A stretch of 64,000 nt of DNA from Isoetes taiwanensis. Taxonomy: Eukaryota > Streptophyta > Lycopodiopsida > Isoetales > Isoetaceae. Of the stretch, positions 1 to 11,150 are shown piece by piece. Under the pieces are notes generated by a model, which did not search any database, was not told the DNA's origin, and saw only the letters and a list, made by a program, of their open reading frames with translations. The position numbers and the translations under genes were made by a program. Where the stretch lies: the NCBI GenBank assembly GCA_021234155.1, contig JAJEKV010000041.1, positions 8,190,917-8,254,916 on the forward strand, in the 5' to 3' direction. Every line of letters begins with the position of its first letter. Position 1 is the stretch's first letter.

Positions 1-1
1 T

Positions 2-1303
2 CATTGTAACAGATCTTCACATCCAGCTGATATTTGTTATTGGCAAATATGTCCTAAATGTAAAAAGAAAGGTCATTTTGGTAGGGAATATCCAGTTTGT
101 GCTTTTTGCAAGGAGATTGGTCATACTGACCTTAGGTGCTCTGTCAAAGAATATTTTGCCAAGCAAGAGAGGGAAAAGAAACCTGAGGCAACTCCACATG
201 TAAGGTTTGCTGAATCTACTAGTTCTATAAGGTTTGTGCAGGCTACAGAAATGCCAAAGACTGAGGAAGTGATGGTGGTACAAACCAGGAGTATGGGAGA
301 TACCTATAGACCTACTGAGCCTAACAAATTTGTTCCAGAGCATTCCAGGAAATCAACATTGCCACTACCCCCTGTCATGGAGGCTCCTCCCCAAGAAATA
401 GCTCCACCTCCTCAACAAAAGTATGGTAAGAAAGATCAAGATCTTGATGAGTTGGATGTTTTACTAAAAAATTCCAAAGTAAGTGTGGACTTATTTACCT
501 TATTAAAAATTGCCCCTGGTTATAGGAAAAAGTTATTACAACAAACTACTTTTAGTGAGGCAGTGGCTTGTGTAGGTGTTGCAAATGCTACTAATCTTAT
601 TTTAGCTCAAAATGAAGAAGACCCAGGTGCATTTATGTGTTCAGCCACCCTAGGAGGTTATTCTTTTTCCAATGTGTTGCTGGATGGAGGCTCACCTCTA
701 AATATCATGCCTTATCATGTTATGAAAAAATGTGGGCTTGAGATAGATAAAAGGTCATCTGTTTTGTTAAAATCCTTTTCTAATGCTAAAATAGCACCAG
801 TTGGAATTGTGACTAAAGTTCTTGTTAATACTGAAGGCATTGTTGTAGCTGCCAATTTTGTTGTTGTTGCCTTTGAAGATTTAGGAGAAGATGCGAATAT
901 ATATGATCTCCTGTTAGGGAGAAGGTGGATGGCTACAGTTGATGCTAGGCCAATCTGGTCTGAAGGGAGATGCACCATTTCAAATGGCACTCAAGTTGCT
1001 ACAATTTACAACCAGGATGGTTCTTATGGCTTCAGGGAAGAGGTACACTTTGTTAAGGAAATGCTTATAGAAGAGCCCCTAGGGTCTTATAGTTTAGCAA
1101 CCCCTAGCACAAAGAAAACAGATCTGATTCCTTTGATTAGAGAGTGTGCACTACCTTCTGAGAATGGGAAAGAAGGATGTTTATGGTTTGATGGAGGGAT
1201 TTCAAAGAAACTAAATGTAGCTTCATCTGCAGCTTTACTGAAGGATACCTCCAATAAACTCTTGGCTAAGGTAGGAAGAAATTTTTCCCCAAATAACTTC
1301 TAA
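2..1303 (+). pseudogene. gag C-terminus (zinc knuckles) and aspartic protease
   Basis: The frame is open from base 2. It encodes two overlapping CCHC-like knuckles near bases 50-160; the second is CAFCKEIGHTDLRC, a regular CX2CX4HX4C. A proline-rich linker follows, then a retroviral-type aspartic protease with the active-site motif LLDGGSPLN (DGGS codons at 683-694) and the downstream motif DLLLGRRWM typical of the family. Protease processes the Gag-Pol polyprotein. The end of the frame already contains the first strand of the extra RNase H (WFDGG near 1183-1200) before a frameshift at about 1285 moves the reading to the third frame. The true start is upstream of the window. Confidence 0.85.
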
Positions 1304-1868
1304 TGTAGCAGAGTACAAGGCTTTGATTGTAGGTCTTCAAGAAGCTAGGGCTATGGATATTTCAATTATACACATCTATGGAGATTCTCAGTTAGTTTGC
1401 AGACAGGTTAATGGTGAGTATCAGGCCAAGAATGCTAACATGGAATCCTTGAGAAATCAGGTAATGGGAATGCTTGCTTACTTTACTTCTTGGGAAATTA
1501 CTCATATTCCAAGGGAGCAGAATTGGGAAGCTGATGCTTTGTGCAGAGACACTTTAATGACTTATTTATCTGAAGGAGCTATCCCAGAGGAAGATCTTGA
1601 TGAGGACGAGGCCAAGGAGTTCTGTCCTATATTAGTTATAAATGCATCACAAGAAGAAGCAACTCATGAGGTTATAATCAATAAAAATGGCCAGCAAAGA
1701 ACTCTGTTTGTGGGAGATCTCTTTGACACACAAAACAAGGAAGAAATTACCAAATTCTTTGAAGAAAGAAATGATGTGTTTGCTTGGGATTATTCTGAGC
1801 TCATTGGTATCAAGGAAGAGGTATGTCAGTTTGAAATTAAAATTAAAGAAGGGTGTAAACCTGTTTTC
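1178..1868 (+). pseudogene. extra RNase H domain (aRNH-like) between protease and RT, frameshifted
   Basis: Across the frameshift at about 1285 the four acidic residues of an RNase H fold can be followed: D in WFDGG (about 1190), E in VAEYKAL (about 1312), D in IYGDSQLVC (about 1382) and D in NWEADAL (about 1535). This is the plant/archaeal-type RNase H seen as a second copy in Tat-like gypsy elements. Here it precedes the RT, and an ordinary but degenerate RNase H still follows the RT. After the RNase H comes a linker leading to the RT N-terminus, ended by TAG at 1869-1871 where related elements usually have a Q codon. Confidence 0.75.
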
Positions 1869-1871
1869 TAG

Positions 1872-3818
1872 AAGTTAAGGAGGATCAATGCTTCACTTTT
1901 AGATTTAATCAAGGAAGAGTTGCATAAAATGTTGGATGCAGGTGTTATTGTGGAAATTATTAACCCTGAATGGGTGTCATGCATTGTTCCAGTGGAGAAA
2001 AAGAATGGTGCTTTGAGAATTTGTATAGATTATCGAGACTTGAATAAAGCCACCATAAAAGATTGTTATCCTTTACCTTTTTTAGAGGAAATTCTATATG
2101 TTGTTGCAGGGAAAGACATGTACTCATTTTTGGATGGTTTTTCAGGGTTTAATCAGATCAGCATCAAAGAGGAGGATCAGCCAAAGACTTCATTTATCAC
2201 TCCTTGGGGCACATATGCCATGAAGAGAATGCCATTTGGCCTAATGAATGCCCCAGCCACTTTTCAAAGAGCAATGGATGTTATTTTCAAAACCATGTCT
2301 GCTGAAGAGTTTAGGGTCTACTTAGATTATCTTTGCTTGGGCTCTCATTCTTCTAACCATGTGGAATTACTTGCAGTAATTTGCTCTTTATGCAGGACTT
2401 CAGGAGTTAATCTAAATCCAAAAAAATGTATCTTTTTTGCATCTAAAGGGCAGCTCTTAGGACATGAAGTATCCAGCCAGGGCATTCAAGTTGCTCAGGA
2501 TAAGATTGAAGCTCTCAAAAAGCTAGCACCTCCCAAGAATCTGAAGCAGGTTAAGAGTTTTATTGGTATGACGAGTTTTCTTAGGATGTATATCCCAAAT
2601 TTTGCTCATATTTTAAGTCCCATCTCTAAGTTGACCAGGGTAGGTAAATTTTCTAAATCTGAAAGCAAGCACATACCTATTACATGGACTTCAGAATGCC
2701 AAGAGGCTTTTGACTTTCTTATCTCATCTATATGTGAAGCTACTCTTTTGAAAAAACCAGATCTGAGCATGCCATTTGAAGTTTATATCACTGTTACCAA
2801 AAAGGCCATAGGTTTAGCCATTTTGCAGGATAAGCATACTATAGTCTTTGCAAGCAAACAATGGTCTGCTCTTGAAGAAAGATACACCAGAATAGAAAAA
2901 AGTGCTGCTGCTCTCATGTTTCTTATCAATAGGCAAGGACATTTGCTTCTGCAGAGCCAAGTTCAAGTTCATATGAAGCAAAACCCAATGGGCTTGTTAT
3001 TTGGTAAGGCAACTAATAAACCAAAGATCCAGAGATGGGCTTGTAAGTTGCAAAGTTATGATATTTCTGTAAAAGAGTTGCACTTGACACGGAATCCTAG
3101 CCTCTACTTGCCTTATATATTTTTTGACCATGAAGATGAATTGAATACTACTGACACTTCACTTGCAGTAGCACACTTAGAAGTAACTCAGGGAGATCAA
3201 GCCAAAGGAGGATGGCAGCAACCTATTAGAGATTTTTTACAACATGGGATCATCTCTCCAAGCCTCACTCCAAGTCAGAGAAGAAGACTTAAAGACAAGT
3301 GCAGACAATTCAAGCTGATAGACAATGTCTTGTGCAAAGTTAACAGGGATGGAATCTTGCTGAGGTGTGTAAGTGAAGAAGAATCTGCCTTGATTATTAG
3401 GGAGATGCATAAAGGTATCTGTGGAGGACATTTTGCTGGGGATACCACTGCAAAAAAGATTCTCAGGTCTGGATATTATTGGCCTACTGTTTTTAGAGAT
3501 TGCTATGAGGTTATAAAGACTTGCCATCAATGTCAGATTTTTAGTAAAAGAATTTTATTGCCAGCTGCCTTGAATCCCATCATATCTCCAGGACCTTTTC
3601 AAATTTGGGGGCTAGATTATATTGGTCCCATTAATCCTTCTTCTACAGGTCAACATCAGCATATCATTGTGGCTACAGATTATTTTACTATGTGGGCAGA
3701 GGCTATGCCTTTGAGGCAAGCCAATGCCCTCACAACTGCAAGGTTTTTACATGAATTTGTTTGTTCCAGATTTGGTATTCCTTTCCAGATACGTTCTGAG
3801 GGGTACCCCCTTTGTTAA
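1872..3818 (+). pseudogene. reverse transcriptase, RNase H and integrase N-half
   Basis: In frame with the preceding piece after the TAG. RT motifs include LRICIDYRDLNKATIKDCYPLP, MPFGLMNAPATFQRAMD and the active-site box YLDY (2319-2330), where the family has YxDD; the second catalytic aspartate is therefore replaced by tyrosine. The following RNase H has lost its DAS-type first strand (ITVTKKAIG) but keeps FASKQWSALEERYTRIEKSAAA. The integrase zinc-binding HHCC (H near GICGGHFAGD, CHQCQ at about 3523) and the first catalytic D in GLDYIGP are present. The frame is lost at about 3800 in what should be the SDRGTPF motif. Confidence 0.88.
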
Positions 3819-4491
3819 TGAAGTCATTGCTAATTTGTTGAGCATTTTGAAGGTCAAGCACACCAAAAGTTCTTCATATTATCCCTAGGGTAATGGACAA
3901 GCTGAAGCTACTAACAAGGTGTTGAAGAATATCTTGCAGAAAACAGTTGAGATTAACAAAAAGGATTGGCATATCAAAATAGTGGATGCACTTTGGGCTT
4001 ATAGAGTCACTATCAAAACAGCTACAAATCATACACCTTTCAATTTGGTCTATGGCATAGAAGCAGTTCTACCAGTAGAACTTGAGTTACCTTCCCTGAG
4101 GTTAGCTCATAAATTGTGCTTACCTTTTGAACATGCCTTGCAGGAAAGATTGGATGCCCTGTTACACTTAGATGAGTACAGAATGGAAGCTGAGAACACT
4201 AATTTGCTGAAAAAGGCCAAAGATCTGGCTGCATTCAAGGCTGCACACAAAATACAAGGCACTTTTAAGAAAGGAGAGCTTGTTCTCAAATGGAACAAGT
4301 CAAAGGAAGACTCAGCTGGCAAATTTGACAATATTTGGGAAGGACCCTTTGTAGTGCTGGAACCTGCAGGTGCTAATTCTTATTGGTTACAAGAGGTTGC
4401 TTCAGGAATGCCACTGCCAAATCCAATCAATATCCTGCACCCGAAAAGGTATTGGGACCAGCATGCTTGCTTGTCCCTCTTCTTACATTAA
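3819..4491 (+). pseudogene. integrase core C-half and C-terminal domain
   Basis: Continues in another frame with TPFVNEVIANLL, then YYP followed by TAG (3886-3888) and GNGQAEATNK, which supplies the catalytic E. The position of the TAG is normally Q (CAG) in YYPQGNGQAE. Downstream are WHIKIVDALWAYR, TPFNLVYGIEAVLPVE and a C-terminal beta-rich segment with WEGPFVVLE and NILHPKRYW. No chromodomain follows. The stop TAA at 4489-4491 is a natural end. Confidence 0.85.
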
Positions 4492-5027
4492 AAAGTTTAG
4501 AGATTTATGGTAGGTTTAAAGTAGTTAAATCAGTTTGACTTTTAAGCACACTATTTCAGTAGCTAGAACAGTTTGACTTTGAGCACATTACTCTAATAGG
4601 GTTGGTTTTATGTTTATAGGTTGATTTGACCAGATAACAGTACAAATGATCTCAAGAACAGGGTTGATACTAATGATTACCAAGTGTCATATGCAGGAGC
4701 ATCCTTCTTCCATTTTTATTCACCTGTCTTAAAGCATTCCTACCATTCATCCAGCCTTCTATTCTTGTTTTTCCATACCTTAACAGCACTCTGCAAAGTC
4801 ACCTTCACCATCATAGCAGAGTTGCAAGGGTTTGAGACTAATTGGTTTGTGTGTTTCCATGACAGGTGCACTCTTCCTCCATATTTTTCATCTGTCATAA
4901 GTAGCCCTACCTTCCATTTAAACTCCTCATTCTTGTCCTCATTCCCTAAAGAAGAAAAGCACTCTGCAATTCATCTTTACCATCATAGCAGAGTTGCACT
5001 TGTTGAAACGAGGAACTTTACGTATGG
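4492..5027 (+). repeat. 3' non-coding part of gypsy element with diverged tandem duplication
   Basis: No gene. Two related segments of about 125 bases lie at about 4705-4830 and 4875-5000: both run from a C/T-rich stretch resembling TTCATCTGTC to CACTCTGCA and CATCATAGCAGAGTTGCA. The segment 4500-4680 contains two related phrases around AGTTTGACTTT. I could not place an LTR boundary here. Confidence 0.5.
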
Positions 5028-5310
5028 TGTAGATTAAGGAATAAGGGGTGAATATGCCTATCCAACAGCTCTCGTTGCCCGGAGTCACCCCCGTGTGAAT
5101 ATGGACCCAAACCAAAGGGGGTTTAAGGGGGATTTTAATTTAAATGTGTTGGACCCAATGGTTGTGTTAATTAATGTCAATGGTAGTTATGTGTTGGTTG
5201 TTAATGTGAATGGTTGTTATGTGTTGGGGGATTTAATTTTTATATGTTGGATGTTAATGGTTTGTGTTGCAAAAAAAATTTTTTGGCCCCTTCGAGCCTT
5301 AGGGACGTCA
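5028..5310 (+). repeat. dispersed repeat family A, copy 1
   Basis: Shares with 9290-9556, 12278-12440 (reverse) and 12515-12745 a core running through AAAGGGCAAATATGCCC-like sequence, GCTCTCG(T/C)TGCCC, CCCCGTGTGAATATG and ACCCAAACCAAAGGGGG, then an AT-rich stretch and a poly(T) followed by a GGCCC-rich hairpin. This copy is diverged; its terminal hairpin is degraded (about 5286-5305). Confidence 0.7.
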
Positions 5311-6095
5311 CCCCCCCCTCCCCCAGAGCCTTAGAATTCAAACCAGAAAAAAACTAGAATTCATTTGAGGCTTTCATTACCTGTAGCTTTTGAATTTCAT
5401 CACAATAAAACAAATAGAACATAAGTAAAAGTTACCATAAAGATAGAGCAGATTGATCCCATTATTCTGAAAGTCATAAAGTTTGGAACACCCATACACA
5501 AACATTTTTCAACTGGAATTTAACAGCAGCCTTTGGCCTCCATGGATTCTTGTGGTGAGAAACCAAAGTGGGAAACTTTTCTGCTTGTTAGCACAAGGAT
5601 CTAGAAGCCTTGGAATTTGCTTAATAACTGCCTCAAAATCTAAAAATGCATGGTAATTTTTTGCAAGCTTCATTCGGAATGAGCCATAAAATAATATCCA
5701 ATAGCGCAATCCTGTATTAATCAGCTGGTAGGATGTGAAAGCCTTCCAAACCCGGCCGAAAAATTGCTTTTTTTAGCATAGATAACTTAACCAAACATAT
5801 CCATATCATACACTATCAAAAAGATCTCGGAGAGAGCTTTCCAACGCAATAAATATCATCTCAAACAGAGCTCTGGATCAAAAGTTATGATAAGAAATGT
5901 GTTGCCGGCGGGGAAATTGCACTACATGCGCCCTTCAAGCCCTTCATGTGCCCATTATGCACCACACACACAAAAAGAGGGCTTTTGTTGTGAGCCATTG
6001 GTTGTTGACCATTATGCACCACAGGCACAAAAAAAGGGCTTTTGTTGTGAGCCATTGGTTGTTGACCATTGAAAAAAAAGGCTAAAATCAATGGT
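5311..6095. other. no recognisable gene; contains a 57-bp tandem pair
   Basis: No convincing coding or RNA gene. A direct duplication of 57 bases lies at 5953-6009 and 6010-6067; each unit begins CATTATGCACCACA and ends GAGCCATTGGTTGTTGAC. A single related stretch occurs at about 9127-9175, so the pair arose inside a dispersed repeat. Confidence 0.6.
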
Positions 6096-6240
6096 TCAGG
6101 AATGGTGCACTCTAGATGTACGCATTAGTACATCCATTTGAATACATCACGAAATCATAGGAAAACCTTAGTGAAAAGCGTACAAAAACACAAAGAAAAC
6201 CCCCTGTTATTATGCTACATATTCACACTCACTTTTACTT
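6096..6240 (+). repeat. dispersed repeat family B, copy 1
   Basis: Starts near GGTGCACTCTAGATGTAC and ends near CCCCCTGTTATTATGC. Related copies lie at 9120-9300 (plus), 10430-10575 (reverse) and 16165-16310 (plus). The left part contains a short stem GATGTAC / GTACATC around GCATTA. No coding capacity; class not determined. Confidence 0.65.
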
Positions 6241-9119
6241 TTTTTCACTCACTATATTCCATTTACCATCATTCCATCACCATCTTGTCATGTTCACATT
6301 CATTTCTGCCTTTTCTCACTTACCATACTCCATTCACATTATTCCACCACCACATTCACACTCATTTCATCAATACTTGCACCCACACTCTCATTCTATC
6401 ATATTTCCACTTGGATACCTTGGCACAAAGTTGAAGACCCCTCTAGTTACTCATTTTTGACATCACATGGCTGAGGGGACCAGCCTTTTTCTTTTTTTGG
6501 CGAGATGTTGCCCCCAAAGGGCAACATGCTAATTGTGGTCTATGCATTCAAACTAGGTCAATTTATCTTAAAGAACTAGGTCAAAGTTTGGAAGATTCTT
6601 GGTGTTCAACATTGATGTGGAGGTCAAAGGGTGTTCATTCTTCAAGTCAACAAGTGCTCAAGGTTCAAAACTCACATGAGGTACTTTATTTGAGGTCAAA
6701 ATGCTTAGTCAAGAATATGCTCTAGAAGATTCTGGGTTATGAAGTTTGGAAGACATTGCTTGAAGTTTGGAAGTTGAAGTTTGGAAGATTCCCTTATATG
6801 GTTCCATCCTTGTCACCTTGCTTTTTGCTTAGCCATTTTTCCCTTCTTATATCCCTAACCTATCTTATTACCATTATTTGCTAATTTTCCCATGACATCT
6901 CCCTTATTCATTCTTCATGTCCACTTTTACACCATTGCCCTCCAAATTTGCTTTTTCTTTGCCATAAACACTTACTCCACATTTTGCTTAGTCATGGACC
7001 TTGTTTTTGCTACAAACATAGATAAACTCTGAGGTAAACAAAAAAATAAAAATCAAAATAAAATAAAAGTACAAAATGATTGAAGTGTTATTGCAAACCA
7101 TATATTTTAAATTGCATAATTTATAGGCTCCAAAATGACAACATTGTAATAATGCGCTCAAATTGTCTTGAAATCATTCTAAAATAGCATTGTTGCAACA
7201 ATGCGCTCAATTTGTCTTGACTGAATAGAAACTGTAGGCATTGGTAGTTACACATAAAATAGAAATGGATCATGCGACAAACTTGATCTTCCTTGGTTGT
7301 TTGTGCAATTGCCATCGTAAGCATTACTAGAGATATCAACATCTTGCAAAAAATTTTCGAACTGCAGAGAGAATAGTACAGAGAATACATTAGCGTTAGC
7401 GTATTTTGAGCAGCACATATGCAAAAACTTTCCAAGAACATGACAAATGCTGACCAAAACCACTAGTATTCAAAACGCATAAAACTTAAACGTCCCATGT
7501 AGACCAAAGTCAATAATCATTTATTATCTATCTAACCTGGTTTTCATTGGCGTGAAGTTTGGGCTCCTCCTCTAATTCCATATAGCCCGATTCTCCCATT
7601 CCTTCCGTCATTATTTCAATAGACCAATAATCTAGCAAGGCATATCCATTCCCTTTTAGTAGACACTAAATTAGATGGTCTGCCAGTAAGCTAGTATCTA
7701 TTTAAAACCAAAGAATACTATTTGGCAAGCCAAGATAGAATCTAGAAAGAATGAATCTGAGAACTATTTTATTTTTCAAAAATACCTCATAATAGGCTGG
7801 CTGTTCAACCGTACATTGCCACAGTGGATATAGTGGATATGACAGCAAATTTATGACTGTGAAATTACCAGAATGTTTGCCCTGTTCAGAGGTTTATCAT
7901 AACATTGCTTGATCAATAGATAGAAATAATCAATAATCAAGATAGATTAAGAGCAAATGTTCCCTCTATCATGAATTTGTTCAGTCTATCATAACTTCAA
8001 GCTTACCTCTCAGACAACTAGTTCTGAATCCGACCCAATATCTCCTTAGAGAGGCGCCTTAGCTCTGCCAGTTCTGATTATTTTTTATCAAGGATGAGCC
8101 CACATGCCAAATCGGCTTCTTATGCTAGTGTATGGCCTATTTTGTCAGGTCTGATTCTTGATATTTACCCTGTTCCAAGAAGCAGCTTGATATGCTTATA
8201 CATCACAGAAATTAATCAAGATAGAGAAGGAATCAAATGTTCTTTCTTTCTTGTATCATTACAAAGATAAAATCAGGCATACCTTCCGGGGGTATCAGAT
8301 CCTTATCTTTGCCACAATAGATCTTTAGTTAAGCCCACTATCACTGCATATAGGCAAAGATTGAGGATTTGAATCCCCTGTGAAGGTTTTATAAAGAATA
8401 CAAAGAATATTTATCAGCTCGGGAAACTCAGGCTATTGTAGAAAGCTATGAATCAAGAGCTTTGAAAGAATATAAGGGATTAATCCCAAGCAGAAATTCA
8501 GAGCTTGAATCCCTAGTTCTTGAGAAGCAAATGACTACAAGGCCTAAATCTGCGGCCATTTGTTAGATTTTCTTCATGTGTTGAATTTGCAAAAGACCTA
8601 AATCTTTAGTTCTAAAAATGACAAGGTCACATTTGCGGTTCTGTTGAAACTAGGCCTCAAACTCCCGATGCAAAAAAATAATAAAGATGAAAAACTCGCA
8701 TTTAAGCTCAAAACACGCATTGATCAAAAGCGGGGAGCAGAACACAATGATTCCCATGCGCTTTCCGCTTTCATCCTACCGAATCCGTCTCTTTCTTGCC
8801 GGACTTCAGCTTTTGTCCCCTTTTTAGCTCCTTTGATTATACTTGGTCGATCGAAGCGGTTACGCTAAAATCAATTCAAATGTGAACTTCGAATTTCTTG
8901 GCCGATTTTGCAAAGCCCCGTAAGGCGCCATAGCGAGAATGCATCACCGAACTCCAAGACTACATAGCTAGAATGCATCGCTGATCCAAGTTCATCCTGA
9001 CTTCCATGAATTTTTTGACCCTAGATGCACAGCCCGATGCCTGGAGACTAAAGCCTGCAACCAAGCTTTAGGACAAAGAATGCCCTAAAATGCTATCCAC
9101 GAGGCTTGCATGTTCAGCC
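6241..9119. other. no recognisable gene
   Basis: AT-rich intergenic sequence. A pyrimidine-rich stretch lies at 6220-6420. Short duplications are visible, for example a phrase around CAATGCGCTCAA(A/T)TTGTCTTGA at about 7150 and 7200. I see no domain-bearing frame, RNA gene or clear element boundary. Confidence 0.5.
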
Positions 9120-9300
9120 CCTAAGATAAAAAAGAGGGCTTTTGTTGTGAGCCCTTGGATGTTGGACCATTGAAAAAAAAAAGCTAAATCAACGACTAAG
9201 AAATGGTGCACTCTAGATGTACGCATTAGTACATCCATTCGAATACGCCATGAAATCTTAGGAAAACCTTTGTGAAAAACGTACAAAACCTCAAGATACA
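9120..9300 (+). repeat. dispersed repeat family B, copy 2
   Basis: Matches copy 1 from GGGCTTTTGTTGTGAGCC through CACTCTAGATGTACGCATTAG to the GAAAA(A/G)CGTACAAAA stretch. Its right end runs directly into family A copy 2, so the two repeats are joined here. Confidence 0.65.
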
Positions 9301-9556
9301 GTATACAAAAACTTGTACATGCATACCCCACAAACGAGGATTGCTATGTATGGTCCAGATCTTGGAATAAAGGGCAAATATGCCCATCTGACTGCTCTCG
9401 CTGCCCTACGTAACCCCCCGTGTGAATATGCACCCAAACCAAAGGGGGTTTCAGGGGGATAAATGTGTTGGATGCAATGGTTTGTAATAATAATGTCACT
9501 GTTAATTATATGTTAGGTAGTTAAAAAAAATTTTTGGGCCCTTCGGGCCCTAACAA
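9290..9556 (+). repeat. dispersed repeat family A, copy 2, with intact terminal hairpin
   Basis: Best preserved plus-strand copy. It begins near GATACAGTATACAAAAACTT, has the shared core at 9370-9465 and ends in poly(T) then the hairpin GGGCCC-TTC-GGGCCC (9536-9550) followed by TAAC. The same hairpin is at the matching end of the reverse copy at 12278-12292. A terminal hairpin is reminiscent of a Helitron 3' end, but the usual spacing to CTRR is absent. Confidence 0.7.
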
Positions 9557-10002
9557 AATCAGACAAAGAAAACAAGATAAACGCATTGAAAAAAAACTAT
9601 GGTGCTGCACCACATACTCAAGTTATAAAAAGTATTTTAGAATTTGCCAAATCACACCACGTTTTGCATACATGTCCACAAGAGCATTTGCTATTGCTGC
9701 ATCAAACTGAAAACCCTTTTTGATAATTTGCATACACTTGTGCATGTCATCCAATTATATGATAAAACTGCCTTCTTTTAATATAAATACAATGATGTGC
9801 AATGGTTGCATGATGGGTAACGGAAATAGAAGGTAACGCAATGCTGCATCAAACATCTCCTCCGCCTGCATAGAACAAGCATAAGACAAGACAAGGTAGT
9901 CAATTTCTCCTAGGATGATTCAGACTAGAACAATTCTGCAGCCAACATGATACAAGATGTGAAAAAGGTTCAGTCATAGGCAGAAACACAAATTGCCAAA
10001 AA
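9557..10002. other. no recognisable gene
   Basis: AT-rich sequence between family A copy 2 and the LINE 3' end. Nothing identifiable. Confidence 0.5.
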
Positions 10003-10130
10003 GATAAGATAAGATAAGATAAGAAATTTTTACGTCCACGGGAACCCAACGGGTTATGGGACGGCACATGCAAGGGCAACAGCCCATCTAAAACCTGGGG
10101 ACTAGGCCCCAGGCTTCATGTGTATTAGAA
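10003..10130 (-). mobile_element. LINE 3' end with (GATAA)n tail
   Basis: Read on the minus strand, sequence equivalent to the 3' end of the LINE at 13.1-15.0 kb ends in a short pentanucleotide array (GATAA repeats, about 10003-10024 on the plus strand). The adjacent plus-strand phrases ACGTCCACGGGAACCCAACGGG and ATGGGAC parallel TCGTCCACGGAGACCAATCGG and ATGGGACC at about 13124-13155. Only about 100 bases survive, typical of 5'-truncated LINE insertion. Confidence 0.6.
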
Positions 10131-10243
10131 TTCTGCAATGCCATACACTCTACAAGTAGCAACAAGATACAACATGAACTTGCAAAGCCAGCAATCCATG
10201 ATTAGTTATATAAAACAATAAATGACCAGTGAGATTTTCCAAC

Positions 10244-10429
10244 CTACTGGTAAAAACAATTGAAGAGAAAGGGGAGGTTCAATACGTACATGTATTCTAG
10301 CATCTTCTTATATGTATCAACATTCAGATCATGCTCTTCAAGAACTTGAAGCATATCACTTTCAAGCATATTTACTCCCTCCAGAAAACCAGTAGTTCTT
10401 CTGATTCTTGCTTTATAAATATCTAGCAT
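10244..10429 (-). other. possible coding exon, unidentified
   Basis: The minus strand encodes ARIRRTTGFLEGVNMLESD and HDLNVDTYKKMLEYMYVLN, which look like ordinary globular protein (mixed charged and hydrophobic helices) rather than random translation. I do not recognise the family. No partner exon is evident on this strand, and the neighbouring family B repeat abuts its 5' side. It may be an exon captured by a transposon or a gene relic. Confidence 0.25.
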
Positions 10430-10575
10430 TATGACAGGGGGTTGTTTTTGTATTTTTATACATTTTTTCCTATGGTTTTACTATGATTTGGCTGCCGTAT
10501 TGCGCATGGTGTACTAATTAGTACTTCTAGAGTGCATCTAGTATTTCCATGCACCTTGTGTCATTGTTTTTTTTT
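10430..10575 (-). repeat. dispersed repeat family B, copy 3
   Basis: Reverse-orientation copy, recognised from GCATTATGACAGGGGGTTG at the left and GTACTTCTAGAGTGCATC at the right, matching the ends of copies 1 and 4. Confidence 0.6.
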
Positions 10576-11150
10576 TTCCCTTGACAATTCAATGGTCACA
10601 ACATTATTTTGTTATTATTTTATTATGTAAAACACATTATATTATGGCCCTTCGCATGCAAGCATCGAGCAGACAAAGATTAGGGCTTCTTGCTGGGGGT
10701 CGTTTCGTAAGGCAGACAGGTATGTCAAAGTTTAGGGTTTGTTGGCCGCTTGGAGCATCGAACAGGGCATTTTAGGGTTTCTTTAGAAGCCACTCCGTCC
10801 CTTTTAAGAAGAAGCCACTCCGTCCTGAGCTTGTTAGAGAGTACGGATTCAGATTCATCTGTTAGTGAGAGAGTTTAGGAGATCCGTGATGCTGCTAGAA
10901 TGCTTCTTGCTTTCGGATCTGACATTTGCATGCAGCTCTATATTCTCAACAGGACCCTATGTAGACATCAAACGCCACAGATTTGTCCATGGGCAATTTA
11001 ATATCCTGGATAAGCAGAATTGTATGTTAATTTGTTAGGTATGTGGCATTTACAGATGTAAGCAAGGTGTTTCTGCCATGTCAATCTCCAATTCCATACA
11101 TGCTAGTGGCAGGACGGTTTTACTCTAGGTGTTTCATTCAGGACTTGAAG
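10576..11150. other. no recognisable gene; telo-box-like motifs
   Basis: Contains several TAGGGTTT-type motifs (about 10733 and 10772), the reverse of the AAACCCTA box common in plant promoters and 5' leaders. This could be the 5' region of the exon-like pieces downstream. No frame is supported. Confidence 0.3.

Larger units (their letters stand above)
1..5027 (+). mobile_element. Ty3/gypsy retrotransposon, Tat-like, 5'-truncated by window edge
   Basis: Ordered domains on the plus strand are two gag zinc knuckles, aspartic protease, an additional RNase H, reverse transcriptase, the ordinary RNase H and integrase, followed by about 0.5 kb of non-coding 3' sequence. The 5' LTR and most of gag lie outside the window and no 3' LTR boundary is clear. 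Two RNase H domains and no visible chromodomain point to the plant Tat/Ogre-like branch. The element is dead: it has at least two frameshifts, two in-frame TAG codons and a damaged RT active site. Confidence 0.85.

Noticed and set aside
6138-6460. Two overlapping plus-strand frames rich in H, S, F and L
   Set aside because: They are translations of a pyrimidine-rich low-complexity stretch with no domain.
9536-9554. Helitron 3' terminus (hairpin then CTAA)
   Set aside because: The hairpin directly abuts TAAC without the usual spacing to CTRR, and no matching TC 5' end was found.
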